In this document: positions 1 through 8,853 of the stretch, one piece after another
Layout of the letters: each line of letters opens with the position of its first letter
How positions within the stretch are numbered: the first letter of the stretch is position 1
From: Bacillus_BA fengqiuensis
Lineage (GTDB): Bacteria; Bacillota; Bacilli; Bacillales; Bacillaceae_H
Assembly: GCA_030813035.1 (NCBI GenBank)
Contig: JAUSTV010000001.1
DNA: 64,000 nt
Strand: one strand, 5' to 3'
Position numbers and translations under genes: made by a program
Notes under the pieces: generated by a model
The model's input: only the letters and a program-made list of their open reading frames with translations
Told to the model about the DNA's origin: nothing
The model's database searches: none

Positions 1-1064
1 TAGTTATTGCTTGTCCTTGTGCGTTGGTGATTTCCACTCCTGTTGCCATCGTATCCGCTATTGGGAACGCTGCGAAGAATGGAGTCCTCATTAAAGGAGG
101 AACGTTCTTAGAAAAAGCAGGAAGCATCAAGGCGATTGCTTTTGATAAGACAGGAACTCTTACAGAGGGGAAACCTGCCGTTTCGAATATCCTTTCATTT
201 GTTTCAACGGAAGAACGGCTTCTATCCATCGCTAAAACGTTAGAAGAATATTCAAATCATCCGATTGCCAAAGCAGTAGTAGCTTATGCCGATGAGAAAC
301 AGGTTACTTCTCTAAGTGGAGAAGATTTTAAAAGCATCACCGGAAAAGGCGTGCAAGCGACGATTGATGGAACTGTATATTATGCAGGAAATGCAAAATT
401 ATTTTCGGACGTAGGAACCCCATTATCCGATTCGTTAACACAGATTGAAAAGCTCCAACACGAAGGAAAAACCATTGTTATCATTGGGACAGAGAAAGAA
501 GTGTTGGGAATTCTCGGAGTAGCGGATACCATTAGAACATCGACAGTATCTGCTTTGGACACCCTCAAACAAACAGGCATCCAACAGATCGTCATGCTGA
601 CGGGTGATAATGAAGGCACCGCAAAAATGATGGCATCTGAGTCTGGAGTCAATCGTTATTTTGCAAATCTTTTACCGGAGGATAAAGTAACGGCAATTAA
701 GCAATTACAAAACGAAGGATATAAAACAGCCATGGTCGGAGATGGAATCAATGACGCCCCTGCATTGGCAACAGCAGACCTAGGGATTGCAATGGGCGGA
801 GCCGGTACAGATACTGCCATGGAGACCGCCGATATCGTGTTGATGGCAGACAATCTGGAGAAATTGCCGCATACCATCAAATTAAGCCAAAAAGCATTGA
901 CGATTATCAAGCAAAACATCTGGTTTTCATTAATCGTAAAATTTATTGCCTTAGCATTTATTTTTCCAGGCTGGTTAACGCTCTGGATGGCGGTGCTAAG
1001 CGATACAGGAGCTGCCTTACTGGTTATCTTAAATAGCCTGAGGTTATTAAAAATGAAAGAGTAA
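1..1064 (+). CDS. Heavy-metal P1B-type ATPase, C-terminal part (5' end outside the window)
   Basis: The frame is open from the left edge (first full codon at base 3), so this is the last 353 residues of a metal-exporting P-type ATPase. It shows the transmembrane metal-binding CPC motif at bases 12-20, the phosphorylation motif DKTGTLT at about base 144, the nucleotide-domain HP motif, the hinge motif GDGINDAPAL, and two C-terminal membrane helices ending in SDTGAALLVILNSLRLL. CPC together with this C-terminal pattern is typical of the Zn2+/Cd2+/Pb2+ group (CadA/ZntA-like) rather than the copper group. The N-terminal metal-binding region is not visible, so the exact metal cannot be named. A strong hairpin terminator follows the stop. 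Confidence 0.9.
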   Translation, partial: VIACPCALVISTPVAIVSAIGNAAKNGVLIKGGTFLEKAGSIKAIAFDKTGTLTEGKPAVSNILSFVSTEERLLSIAKTLEEYSNHPIAKAVVAYADEKQVTSLSGEDFKSITGKGVQATIDGTVYYAGNAKLFSDVGTPLSDSLTQIEKLQHEGKTIVIIGTEKEVLGILGVADTIRTSTVSALDTLKQTGIQQIVMLTGDNEGTAKMMASESGVNRYFANLLPEDKVTAIKQLQNEGYKTAMVGDGINDAPALATADLGIAMGGAGTDTAMETADIVLMADNLEKLPHTIKLSQKALTIIKQNIWFSLIVKFIALAFIFPGWLTLWMAVLSDTGAALLVILNSLRLLKMKE

Positions 1065-1073
1065 CATGATTGA

Positions 1074-1108
1074 AGGGCTTTCCATTACTAGTTGGAAAGC
1101 CCTCTTTA
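1074..1108 (+). terminator. Rho-independent terminator of the metal ATPase gene
   Basis: Perfect 11-bp stem (1074-1084 with 1093-1103), 8-nt loop, followed by CTTT. It lies 10 bases after the ATPase stop and 20 bases before the next start, so the methyltransferase is probably transcribed separately or by readthrough. Confidence 0.8.
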
Positions 1109-1127
1109 GGGGAATGGGAGAGATTAA

Positions 1128-1748
1128 ATGAACAATCAATGGAATCGGGTTATCTATAAATGTTGGGCTCCTTTTTATGATTTTCTTTTTAACAAGGGGA
1201 TGTTTTATCAAGCTAGAAAGCGAGTATTTCAGGGGACTTTCTGGAAGAAGGGACAAAGGGTTTTGTTTGTAGGGGTCGGGACGGGGGCAGATTTAGAGTT
1301 TATCCCTCATGCTGACTTGAAGGTTACGGCAATTGACTATTCAGAAGAGATGCTTCAAAAAGCGGAAGAGAAATATGAGAATAGTTCTATTCATTTCTTA
1401 CAAATGGATGCTCAAATGTTAGATTTTGAGTCGGAATCTTTTGATTTTGTTGTGGCAAGCTTAGTTTTAAGTGTTGTACCAGATCCAGTAAAAGCCATGA
1501 AGGAAATGGTCAGAGTGACGAAAGCTGAAGGGAAAATTTTGATTTTTGATAAATTCACCCCTGAAAATGAGAAACTCTCCATGGGAAAGAAATTAATTCG
1601 ACCTGTCATCCAGTTGTTGGGAACGGATATAGGGCTATCATTTGATAGAGTTTATAAAAATGTCGATAAATACTGTCGAATTCAGCAAGATATCGGTGTT
1701 ATGATGAAAGGGATGTACCGGAAAATCATAGTACAGAAGATAAGGTGA
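1128..1748 (+). CDS. Class I SAM-dependent methyltransferase
   Basis: 206 residues with a single Rossmann-type methyltransferase domain. The SAM-binding motif I is VLFVGVGTGADL at about residues 45-56, followed by the acidic strand end (VTAIDYS) and a motif IV-like region (FDFVVASLVLSVV). Short proteins with the N-terminal pattern YDFLFNKGMFYQAR are often annotated as ubiquinone/menaquinone- or phosphatidylethanolamine-type methyltransferases, but the substrate is not determined here. GGGAGAG lies 7 bases before the ATG. It stands alone between the metal ATPase terminator and its own hairpin. Confidence 0.8.
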   Translation: MNNQWNRVIYKCWAPFYDFLFNKGMFYQARKRVFQGTFWKKGQRVLFVGVGTGADLEFIPHADLKVTAIDYSEEMLQKAEEKYENSSIHFLQMDAQMLDFESESFDFVVASLVLSVVPDPVKAMKEMVRVTKAEGKILIFDKFTPENEKLSMGKKLIRPVIQLLGTDIGLSFDRVYKNVDKYCRIQQDIGVMMKGMYRKIIVQKIR

Positions 1749-1813
1749 TTTAATTTGAACATACCGATACCTCTTACCGAACTTATAACGTATATTCTTT
1801 TTTCTATAATCTG

Positions 1814-1842
1814 TTGATGGTTCCATCAATGGATTTTTTTTT
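1814..1842 (+). terminator. Terminator after the methyltransferase gene
   Basis: Short inverted repeat TTGATGG/CCATCAA (1814-1829) followed, three bases on, by a run of nine T. It sits 66 bases after the methyltransferase stop. The remaining stretch up to qoxA (1843-2151) holds the qox promoter region. Confidence 0.6.
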
Positions 1843-2019
1843 GCTTTTTTTAAGGATTGCACATTTCCCTATCGACTCTCTGTTTTTTGTTCTTGAAAGT
1901 TAAGAAATATTAAGAATAATAGCACAAAAAACCTTTGCTATACCAGGATATAAAAAATTTTCCAATATTGTTACGGAAATGTGAAAAAAATTTGTCTACT
2001 TTTCGAAAAAAGTTCAAAA

Positions 2020-2035
2020 TGTGACAAAAATCACA
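2020..2035 (+). promoter_or_regulatory. Fnr/CRP-type box upstream of qoxABCD
   Basis: The bases match TGTGA-N6-TCACA exactly (N6 is CAAAAA), the form of Bacillus Fnr boxes. It lies about 117 bases before the qoxA start in an AT-rich leader with no other gene. Oxygen-responsive control of the terminal oxidase is an inference from this match. Which CRP/Fnr family protein binds here cannot be told. Confidence 0.5.
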
Positions 2036-2151
2036 GCGAAGGTGTTCCGTTTTTTTCAGCTTTTGATAGTATATGTTACGTGAAGATTAATTCTGTACAG
2101 AAAAACGAACTTATTTAATGATCAGTTATGGAGAAGGGAAGGTGAACAAAG

Positions 2152-3111
2152 GTGATGAAAAAACTTAAGCCATTTTTAAGTATGATGATGGGGTCACTTC
2201 TTTTATTTTTGTTAAGTGGCTGCAGTGAATATGCTGTATTGGATCCAAAAGGTCCTGTGGCTGAAACGCAAAAAGATCTGATCATGTATTCGATCTATTT
2301 CATGATTTTTATCATGGTCGTTGTTTGCGTCTTATTTACCTTTGTTGTTGTAAAATATCGCGACCGTAAAGGTTTTAAAGAAAAGGATTATGATCCTAAT
2401 TTCCATCATAGTACGAAGTTGGAAATTCTTTGGACGGTCATTCCTTTGATCATCGTTATTGCGTTATCAATTCCGACGGTTAAGGTACTTTATCAATTGG
2501 AAGAACAGCCGGCATCGACTGCTCATAAAGAGCCGATTGTCATTCATGCTACTTCCGTCGATTGGAAATGGATCTTCAGTTATCCGGAGGAAGATATCGA
2601 AACCGTTAATTACGTAAACGTTCCGGAAGATCATCCGATTCTTTTCAAAATTACTTCTGCTGATTCAATGACTTCTTTCTGGGTTCCGCAGATTGGCGGC
2701 CAGGAATACGGTATGCCCGGAATGGTCAATGATTTATTCCTTCAGGCTGATGAGCCGGGAACATATGAAGGTATGAACTCTAACTTCACAGGTAAAGGCA
2801 TGGCACATCAACAGTTTAACTTTGTGGCCATGAAAGAAAAAGACTACGAAAATTGGGTTAAAGACACAAAAGAAAACGCACCGAAATTAACGGAAGAAAC
2901 ATACGAGAAATTAATGTTACCTGAAACTGTTAAAGAAATGAAGTTTTCAAACACTCACTTGGATATCGTAGACCATGGAGTGGATTCCGGAGTATATGCG
3001 ATGAAAATTCGTGAAAAATATGGGGTTAAAGTAGACCCGCATGGTGAAGACGAAAGCAGCCACCATGAAGTGTCAGATTCACACAATGAATCTCATGCTC
3101 ATCACGAGTAA
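2152..3111 (+). CDS. qoxA: Cytochrome aa3 quinol oxidase subunit II
   Basis: 319 residues. An N-terminal lipoprotein signal ends in the lipobox LLSGC (Cys about residue 24), followed by two membrane helices (about 40-70 and 90-110) and an extracellular cupredoxin-fold domain. The CuA ligands of cytochrome c oxidases (the CxxxC pair) are absent, and the domain reads SFWVPQIGGQEYGMPGM as in QoxA, so the electron donor is menaquinol. The histidine-rich C-terminal tail (HHE/HAHHE) is unusual and might bind metal. The start is GTG at 2152, or the ATG at 2155; AAGGTG at 2139-2144 serves either. First gene of qoxABCD. Confidence 0.93.
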   Translation: MMKKLKPFLSMMMGSLLLFLLSGCSEYAVLDPKGPVAETQKDLIMYSIYFMIFIMVVVCVLFTFVVVKYRDRKGFKEKDYDPNFHHSTKLEILWTVIPLIIVIALSIPTVKVLYQLEEQPASTAHKEPIVIHATSVDWKWIFSYPEEDIETVNYVNVPEDHPILFKITSADSMTSFWVPQIGGQEYGMPGMVNDLFLQADEPGTYEGMNSNFTGKGMAHQQFNFVAMKEKDYENWVKDTKENAPKLTEETYEKLMLPETVKEMKFSNTHLDIVDHGVDSGVYAMKIREKYGVKVDPHGEDESSHHEVSDSHNESHAHHE

Positions 3112-3128
3112 GAGGGGAGGAGCACCGA

Positions 3129-5090
3129 ATGTTTAATTTTATCAAGGATAATTTAATCCTTAATGATCCAATGATTATTGGAGCGAATATTTCCATTGTA
3201 TTAACGACAATTGCTATTGTATTTGTTCTTACTTATTTTAAAAAGTGGAAGTGGCTTTGGACAGAGTGGTTAACAAGTGTTGACCATAAAAAAATAGGAA
3301 TCATGTATATTATCGCAGCCATTGTGATGCTTTTCCGCGGCGGTGTGGATGCATTATTAATGCGAGCGCAATTAACGGTTCCTGATAATAGCTTTTTAAC
3401 CTCTCAGCATTACAATGAAATCTTTACAACACACGGTACAATCATGATTATCTTCATGGCCATGCCGTTCGTAATGGGATTAATGAACGTTGTTGTTCCT
3501 TTGCAAATTGGAGCACGTGACGTGGCATTTCCATATTTGAATGCGTTAAGCTTCTGGGCATTCTTCTTTGGAGCGATTCTTTTCAACATTTCATTCGTAT
3601 TCGGTGGATCACCGGATGCGGGTTGGACGAACTATGCTCCGTTAGCAATTGAAGGAAGTCCTGGACCTGGAATCAACTATTACTTGCTTGGCTTACAGAT
3701 TTCAGGGATCGGTACACTTATGACCGGTATCAACTTTATCGTAACAATCATTAAAATGCGTGCACCGGGTATGACATTGATGCGTATGCCGATGTTTACA
3801 TGGACAACGCTCGTTACTGCGTTTATTATCGTGTTTGCGTTCCCGGTATTAACGGTTACATTAGCATTAATGACATTTGACCGCACATTCGGCACTCATT
3901 TCTTTACATTAGCTGACGGCGGTATGCCGATGCTTTGGGCAAACTTATTCTGGGTTTGGGGACATCCTGAAGTATATATCGTTATTTTGCCGGCGTTCGG
4001 TATTTTCTCTGAAATTATCTCTACGTTCGCCAAGAAAACGTTGTTTGGTTATAAATCGATGGTTATCTCCATCGTTACGATTTCTTTCCTAAGCTTCCTG
4101 GTTTGGGTTCACCATTTCTTTACAATGGGAGGAAGTGCGGCAGTTAACTCTGTATTCTCCATCACAACGATGGCGATTGCAATTCCTACAGGAATGAAAA
4201 TCTTTAACTGGCTGCTTACCCTTTATAAGGGGAAAATCGAATATACAGTACCAATGCTTTGGTCTGTCGGATTTATTCCAACGTTCTTAATCGGGGGAGT
4301 AACAGGGGTTATGCTTGGAATGGCAGCTGCCGATTTCCAATATCATAACAGCTATTTCTTGGTTGCTCACTTCCACTATACGTTAATTGCCGGAACGGTA
4401 TTTGCGTGCTTCGCAGGTTTCATTTTCTGGTATCCAAAAATGTTCGGTCATAAATTAAATGAACGAATTGGAAAATGGACGTTCTGGTTCTTTACAATTG
4501 GATTTAATGTTTGCTTCTTGCCGCAATTCTTATTAGGATTTGATGGTATGCCGAGACGTGTTTATACGTACGGTGCGGAAGAAGGCTGGACTGGTTTGAA
4601 CGTTGCTTCAACTGTTGGAGCTGTCGGAATGGGTATTGCCTTTATGATGCTTGTATATAACGTATACTACAGCTTCCGTTATGCTGAAAGAGAAATGACA
4701 GGAGACGCGTGGAACGGACGTACACTTGAGTGGGCAACATCATCTGCCGTTGCACCTTTTTATAACTTCGCCGTTACTCCTGAAGTAAAAGGCATTGATG
4801 CATTCTGGATCATGAAACAAGAGCAAAAAGAAGGCAAAGTAGAAAAAGTGGAATACAAACCAATTCATATGCCTAGCAATGCAGGTACACCGTTTGTTAT
4901 GTCAGCCCTCTTCTTTGTTGCAGGTTTTGCGCTTGTGTTCCACATCATGTGGATGGCGATACTAGGCTTGATTGGTGTACTAGCATGTATGGCACTTCGT
5001 TCACTTCGCTCACATAAAGAAGATGAAGGATTTTATGTCAGCGTAGAAGAAATCATAAAGACGGAACAACCGTTTCGTAAGGAGGCGTAA
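3129..5090 (+). CDS. qoxB: Cytochrome aa3 quinol oxidase subunit I
   Basis: 653 residues, the normal size for QoxB. It is a heme-copper oxidase catalytic subunit with about 14 membrane helices. Visible ligands are the low-spin heme histidine in FTTHGTIMIIF, the CuB histidine with its cross-linked tyrosine in WGHPEVYIVILP, the CuB pair in VWVHHFFTMG, and the two heme histidines in VAHFHYTLI. It reduces O2 to water while pumping protons. It starts 17 bases after qoxA with GAGGGGAGG as ribosome binding site and is 3 bases from qoxC. Confidence 0.96.
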   Translation: MFNFIKDNLILNDPMIIGANISIVLTTIAIVFVLTYFKKWKWLWTEWLTSVDHKKIGIMYIIAAIVMLFRGGVDALLMRAQLTVPDNSFLTSQHYNEIFTTHGTIMIIFMAMPFVMGLMNVVVPLQIGARDVAFPYLNALSFWAFFFGAILFNISFVFGGSPDAGWTNYAPLAIEGSPGPGINYYLLGLQISGIGTLMTGINFIVTIIKMRAPGMTLMRMPMFTWTTLVTAFIIVFAFPVLTVTLALMTFDRTFGTHFFTLADGGMPMLWANLFWVWGHPEVYIVILPAFGIFSEIISTFAKKTLFGYKSMVISIVTISFLSFLVWVHHFFTMGGSAAVNSVFSITTMAIAIPTGMKIFNWLLTLYKGKIEYTVPMLWSVGFIPTFLIGGVTGVMLGMAAADFQYHNSYFLVAHFHYTLIAGTVFACFAGFIFWYPKMFGHKLNERIGKWTFWFFTIGFNVCFLPQFLLGFDGMPRRVYTYGAEEGWTGLNVASTVGAVGMGIAFMMLVYNVYYSFRYAEREMTGDAWNGRTLEWATSSAVAPFYNFAVTPEVKGIDAFWIMKQEQKEGKVEKVEYKPIHMPSNAGTPFVMSALFFVAGFALVFHIMWMAILGLIGVLACMALRSLRSHKEDEGFYVSVEEIIKTEQPFRKEA

Positions 5091-5093
5091 GTT

Positions 5094-5732
5094 ATGGCGG
5101 ATGCAAACACTAATATAAGTCCTAACACGCCCTTGGAATACCAGTCTGGTATAGGCAGACTGAATATCTTTGGATTCTGGATTTTCTTGGGTGCAGAGGT
5201 GGCTTTATTCGCTACGATTTTTGCGACATATTTTACAATGTATACGATGAGTGGCAATGACCATGCTGGTCATGCCAGCCACGCTCCGACGCCTATGGAG
5301 CTTTTCGATCTAAATAACACATTAGTCATGACTATCGTATTGTTAGTAAGTAGTTTCACTTGCGGCTTAGCGATTCATGAAATGAGAAAAAGAAACGTAA
5401 AAGCCATGAATGTATGGTTAATCATTACATTATTGTTCGGTTTAGCTTTCTTGTTTCTAGAGATCACTGAGTTTAAACATCTTGTTCATGAGGGAGCTGC
5501 AATTACTACTAATGGGTACTGGTCTTCCTTCTACTTCTTGACAGGAACACACGGACTTCACGTATCACTTGGTATTTGCTGGATGATTTTAATTCTTTTT
5601 CAAGTATCTAGAAGAGGTTTAACACCAGATACGGCTAAAAAGGTATTTATCGCTAGTTTATATTGGCACTTTTTAGACTTCGTATGGATTTTCGTTTACA
5701 CTGGTGTTTACCTGTTAGGGATGGTGGGATAA
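5094..5732 (+). CDS. qoxC: Cytochrome aa3 quinol oxidase subunit III
   Basis: 212 residues with five predicted membrane helices and the subunit III signature region SSFYFLTGTHGLHVSLGICWM. It stabilises the catalytic core and its proton uptake. AAGGAGG of its ribosome binding site overlaps the end of qoxB, and the stop abuts the qoxD start, so translation is likely coupled. A short insert rich in His and Ala (NDHAGHASHAP) follows the first helix. Confidence 0.94.
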   Translation: MADANTNISPNTPLEYQSGIGRLNIFGFWIFLGAEVALFATIFATYFTMYTMSGNDHAGHASHAPTPMELFDLNNTLVMTIVLLVSSFTCGLAIHEMRKRNVKAMNVWLIITLLFGLAFLFLEITEFKHLVHEGAAITTNGYWSSFYFLTGTHGLHVSLGICWMILILFQVSRRGLTPDTAKKVFIASLYWHFLDFVWIFVYTGVYLLGMVG

Positions 5733-6032
5733 ATGGCAAATAAAACAAATACTCATCATGGCTTCCCGTGGGGACACATCATGGGCTTGGTTTTATCCAT
5801 TGCATTAACGTTCTTGGCAGCTGGATTGGCCCTTTATACAGATTTAACATTACAGACAATTATCATTCTTATATTCGGTCTTGCCTTTTTACAAGCGATT
5901 ATTCAGTTATTTATGTTCATGCACATTAAAGAAGGAGAAGGTGCATGGCAGGTTGGTAAAATGGCGTCTGCCGGTTTTATTGCGATCGTCATCGTGTATG
6001 GCTCTGTTTGGGTTATGATGAATATGCACTGA
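5733..6032 (+). CDS. qoxD: Cytochrome aa3 quinol oxidase subunit IV
   Basis: 99 residues with three membrane helices and the conserved subunit IV segment LFMFMHIKEGEG. It is an assembly and stability subunit of the quinol oxidase. It begins on the base after the qoxC stop and ends the operon. A perfect bidirectional terminator follows 38 bases later. Confidence 0.93.
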   Translation: MANKTNTHHGFPWGHIMGLVLSIALTFLAAGLALYTDLTLQTIIILIFGLAFLQAIIQLFMFMHIKEGEGAWQVGKMASAGFIAIVIVYGSVWVMMNMH

Positions 6033-6070
6033 TATAATATTAATATGCTGGGTAAACCCTGGCATTAGAT

Positions 6071-6109
6071 AGAAAAACACCTTCTGCGTCATGCAGAAGG
6101 TGTTTTTCT
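6071..6109 (+). terminator. qox operon terminator, shared by both strands
   Basis: A 17-bp perfect stem with a 5-base loop that begins with AAAAA and ends with TTTTT, so it can work for qoxD on the plus strand and for the small minus-strand gene ending at 6155. Confidence 0.92.
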
Positions 6110-6154
6110 AATTGAAAATAAAAAAGACTTAAACGACAGCGTGTTTAAGTCTTT

Positions 6155-6358
6155 TCACGATTGTTTTTTCCTATATTCTATTAAACTGATAACCCCGATA
6201 AGAAAGGAGGCGATGGTGCATGCCAAATAAAAATACATCGTTTCTTCCGAGTTGATATAATTTCCGATGGTTGCAAGTCCCATTAGCAATGAATAACAAA
6301 ACGTCAAGACAATTAAAATGGCACTAAATTTTCGCTTATTCAGAATGACCACCTTCAT
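6155..6358 (-). CDS. Small two-helix membrane protein of unknown function
   Basis: 67 residues with a basic N-terminus (MKVVILNKRK), two hydrophobic helices (about 11-33 and 40-60) separated by an acidic loop (NSEET), and a basic tail (EYRKKQS). This layout is that of a genuine small inner-membrane protein with positive-inside ends. The family was not recognised. The start is uncertain because no good Shine-Dalgarno precedes the first ATG; GAAGGTGG lies just inside the frame and could serve a later non-ATG start. It converges on the qox terminator. Confidence 0.5.
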   Translation of the reverse strand: MKVVILNKRKFSAILIVLTFCYSLLMGLATIGNYINSEETMYFYLACTIASFLIGVISLIEYRKKQS

Positions 6359-6389
6359 TAATGGATTTTTAAATCATGGTATTGAATGA

Positions 6390-6538
6390 TAAAGGGCATT
6401 TTCTTAGCGTGTAAACAGGATGTTTACAGGAAGGCTTGGTGACCGGCCCTTTTTATTCGGGTAGATATTCTGAGGAGTCTTTTCAGGAAGGTAAATCAAA
6501 TGTTATGCTTTTCACATCATTTGATTTATCATTCACTT
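6390..6538. promoter_or_regulatory. Two palindromes in the gap before the phosphoglucomutase gene
   Basis: A perfect 8-bp inverted repeat TGTAAACA-GGA-TGTTTACA lies at 6410-6428 inside a larger AAGGGC...GGCCCTTTTT fold (about 6391-6455). A second perfect 11-bp inverted repeat TAAATCAAATG...CATTTGATTTA is at 6492-6502 and 6528-6538, 62 bases before the pgmB-like start. They may be operators or a small structured transcript; neither was matched to a known regulator. Confidence 0.35.
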
Positions 6539-6599
6539 TATTATTTTACCACGAATCAGAATTTGTTGAAATTAAGAAAGTGTAGAAAAGAGGAAAAAA

Positions 6600-7268
6600 A
6601 TGTCGAAAATAAAAGCTGTCATATTTGATATGGATGGAGTCATCGCCGATACGGTTGAACTTTATTATATGGCGAATAAACGGGTAGCCGATCAAATGGG
6701 TGCACCGTTTAGCCGGGAACTGAATCAAAAACTGCAAGGCATCAGCCGCCTGAAGACAGTGGAGCATATCACAAGATTGGGCAGCCGCACACTTTCGGAT
6801 GCAGAAATGGCCAAAATGGCCGAAGACAAAAATGACTATTATAAACAGCTTATTGCGCAGCTTTCTCCAAAGGATGTTTTACCGGGTATTTTCGCTTTCC
6901 TTCACGAGCTTAAAAGGAAAAGCATCAAGACCGCGGTCGCTTCCTCCAGTTCCAATGCCGGGGTTGTTCTCGAGCGGCTGGAATTGATCCATATGTTTGA
7001 TGTGATCGTGGATGTGAAAACCATTCGTAACGGGAAGCCTCATCCCGAAATTTTTATGAAGGCTGCTGATGAACTGGGGATTCCATATGAAAACTGTGCT
7101 GCCATTGAAGACGGGGAAGCGGGATTGACCGGCATAAAGAAGGCAGGCATGTTTTCCGTTGGTGTAGGGGAGCATGACGCGATGAAGGAAGCGGACTGGC
7201 ATGTTCGTTCGACAGAAGAGATTGGCTTGAGGGAACTCGTGGAAAGTTATAAAAAGTGGTGTGGTTAA
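6600..7268 (+). CDS. pgmB: Beta-phosphoglucomutase-like HAD phosphatase
   Basis: 222 residues, class IA HAD superfamily. Motif I is FDMDGVIADT (nucleophile Asp about residue 10, general acid/base Asp two later), motif II ASSSSNAG, motif III Lys in RNGKPHPEIF, motif IV EDGEAG. The cap-domain signature QGISRLKTVE matches beta-phosphoglucomutases that interconvert beta-glucose 1-phosphate and glucose 6-phosphate. A related sugar-phosphate phosphatase cannot be excluded, and there is no maltose phosphorylase neighbour to confirm the role. AGAGG precedes the ATG. It is monocistronic. Confidence 0.72.
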   Translation: MSKIKAVIFDMDGVIADTVELYYMANKRVADQMGAPFSRELNQKLQGISRLKTVEHITRLGSRTLSDAEMAKMAEDKNDYYKQLIAQLSPKDVLPGIFAFLHELKRKSIKTAVASSSSNAGVVLERLELIHMFDVIVDVKTIRNGKPHPEIFMKAADELGIPYENCAAIEDGEAGLTGIKKAGMFSVGVGEHDAMKEADWHVRSTEEIGLRELVESYKKWCG

Positions 7269-7298
7269 TGAAAAGCTTTTTTTAAATAAAGACGAAAG

Positions 7299-7331
7299 AG
7301 GAATGGCCGCCTTCACGGTCATTCCTTTTTT
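7299..7331 (+). terminator. Terminator between convergent pgmB and the YitT-type gene
   Basis: 11-bp stem (7299-7309 with 7316-7326, one G-T pair) followed by a T6 run. The T-run overlaps the end of the minus-strand gene. Confidence 0.8.
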
Positions 7332-8220
7332 AGTGTATCCCTTTTTTCTTAAATCGTCCCCCGCGGACTTCCGCAATGTCGGCAACGGCGAGGAAGGCCG
7401 TGGGATCAATTTCTTCCACGATCGATTTTAACTTTGCTTCTTCAAGACGGGTGATGACGCAAAAGATGACTTTTTTTTCGTCGCCTGTGTACGCGCCTTC
7501 TCCTTTGAAATAAGTGACCCCGCGTCCCAACCGGGCAAGGATGGCTTCTCCGATTTGCGTATGTTTGTCGCTAATGATCCAAGCAGATTTTGATTGTTCC
7601 ACTCCTTCGATGACAATATCAATCGTTTTGAATGCGATAAAATAAGCGATGAGCGAATACATGGCACGGTCCCATCCGAATACGAAGCCTGCACTGCCTA
7701 ATATAAATAGATTAAAAAACATGATGATTTCGCCAACAGAAAAAGGGGTTTTATTATTGATGAGAATCGCCAAAATTTCGGTTCCGTCAAGCGATCCGCC
7801 GTAGCGGATGACGATGCCGACACCGATGCCAAGGATGATTCCGCCAAAGACGGTCGCCAGAAGCACGTCTTCCGTTAGTCCCGGAACCGGATGAAGCAGT
7901 GTCGTTCCAATGGATAAGATGGCAATGCCGTAAAGCGTGGAAAGTGCAAATGTTTTACCGATTTGCTTATAGCCGATAAAGAAGAAGGGTAAATTTAAAA
8001 TGAAAATAAAGGCTCCGAGTTTCCAGCCTGTCAAATGGGAGAGGATAATGGAAATTCCGACGACTCCGCCGTCGATGACGTTATTGGGCACCAAAAAGAT
8101 TTCGAGCCCAATGGCCATCAACACCGCGCCGATGGTGATCAACAATGTACGCTGTACGACTTGTTTCTTAGGTAATTTTTTATGAACAACCTGACTTTGT
8201 AACTGTGCCGTGACTTCCAA
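7330..8220 (-). CDS. YitT-family membrane protein (paralog A)
   Basis: 296 residues. Five or six N-terminal membrane helices carry the family signatures EIFLVPNNVIDGGVVGISI and YGGSLDGTEILAIL, followed by a soluble C-terminal DUF2179 domain (about 205-296, with GRGVTYFKGEGAYTGDEKK). The function of the YitT family is not established; transport is suspected from the topology. The start is TTG at 8220 behind GGGGG. It lies 28 bases downstream of the YnfA-family gene and probably shares its transcript. A close paralog with the same domain order lies at 49959-50843. Confidence 0.88.
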   Translation of the reverse strand: MEVTAQLQSQVVHKKLPKKQVVQRTLLITIGAVLMAIGLEIFLVPNNVIDGGVVGISIILSHLTGWKLGAFIFILNLPFFFIGYKQIGKTFALSTLYGIAILSIGTTLLHPVPGLTEDVLLATVFGGIILGIGVGIVIRYGGSLDGTEILAILINNKTPFSVGEIIMFFNLFILGSAGFVFGWDRAMYSLIAYFIAFKTIDIVIEGVEQSKSAWIISDKHTQIGEAILARLGRGVTYFKGEGAYTGDEKKVIFCVITRLEEAKLKSIVEEIDPTAFLAVADIAEVRGGRFKKKGIH

Positions 8221-8248
8221 TCACATTCCCCCTGTTCGTTTTAGATCA

Positions 8249-8575
8249 TTATGTTCTTGGTCCCCATAAAATCACCCCTATACCGATCAGGCAAATGACC
8301 GCACCAACCCAGTCGTAAAGATCCGGGTTTTTTTTGTCTACAATCCACCCCAAAAGTATGGATAAGACAACAAAGACCCCGCCGTATGCTGCATATACCC
8401 TTCCGAATGTCGGGAAGTCCTGGAAGGTGGGGATAATTCCATAGATCACAAGAATAATGCCGCCGATCAGGCCATAGCTCATGTGAAAGCCTTCACGAAG
8501 CCAAAGCCAAATCAGATAACCGCCGCCGATTTCAGCAAGTCCAGCCAATAAAAATAAGAAAATGGTTTGTATCAT
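8249..8575 (-). CDS. YnfA-family (UPF0060) small membrane protein
   Basis: 108 residues from the ATG at 8575, chosen because GAAAGGTG sits five bases upstream; this gives the usual length of the family. Four membrane helices are predicted, with the signature LAGLAEIGGGYLIWLWLREG near the N-terminus and YAAYGGVFV in the third helix. It resembles the DMT-type small transporters in topology, but no substrate is established. Promoter-proximal to the YitT-type gene. Confidence 0.88.
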   Translation of the reverse strand: MIQTIFLFLLAGLAEIGGGYLIWLWLREGFHMSYGLIGGIILVIYGIIPTFQDFPTFGRVYAAYGGVFVVLSILLGWIVDKKNPDLYDWVGAVICLIGIGVILWGPRT

Positions 8576-8853
8576 TGATGCACCTTTCAAACGTAAGTCT
8601 TTTGTATAATTATACAAAAAGCAGCGCATTACGTCTATAGATTCAGTTTGACAAAGCGATAAAGGAAATGCTCCTCAGTGGGAACCTGTTAATAGAGGAT
8701 AAAAAATGGAGGCACCTAATCTTGTAAGGGAGAGGGGGATTTTAACACATTTTGAGTACCCGCCGTTCAGTTTTCAGGAAAAAGGGGTCGTCTATCTTGT
8801 TTCAGGGGATTCAAAGAGTGCTGTTAGTTCATGGTGGAATCCTCATGAAAGAA
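8576..8853. other. Gap without a convincing gene
   Basis: One 51-codon plus-strand frame starts at 8706 but has no ribosome binding site in front of it and no recognised relatives. The stretch includes the promoter region for the minus-strand YnfA gene. Confidence 0.5.

Noticed and set aside
2152..3111. Reading subunit II as cytochrome c oxidase CtaC
   Set aside because: CuA ligands and the fused cytochrome c domain of Bacillus CtaC are absent, and the sequence matches the QoxA pattern; subunit I and gene order agree with a quinol oxidase.
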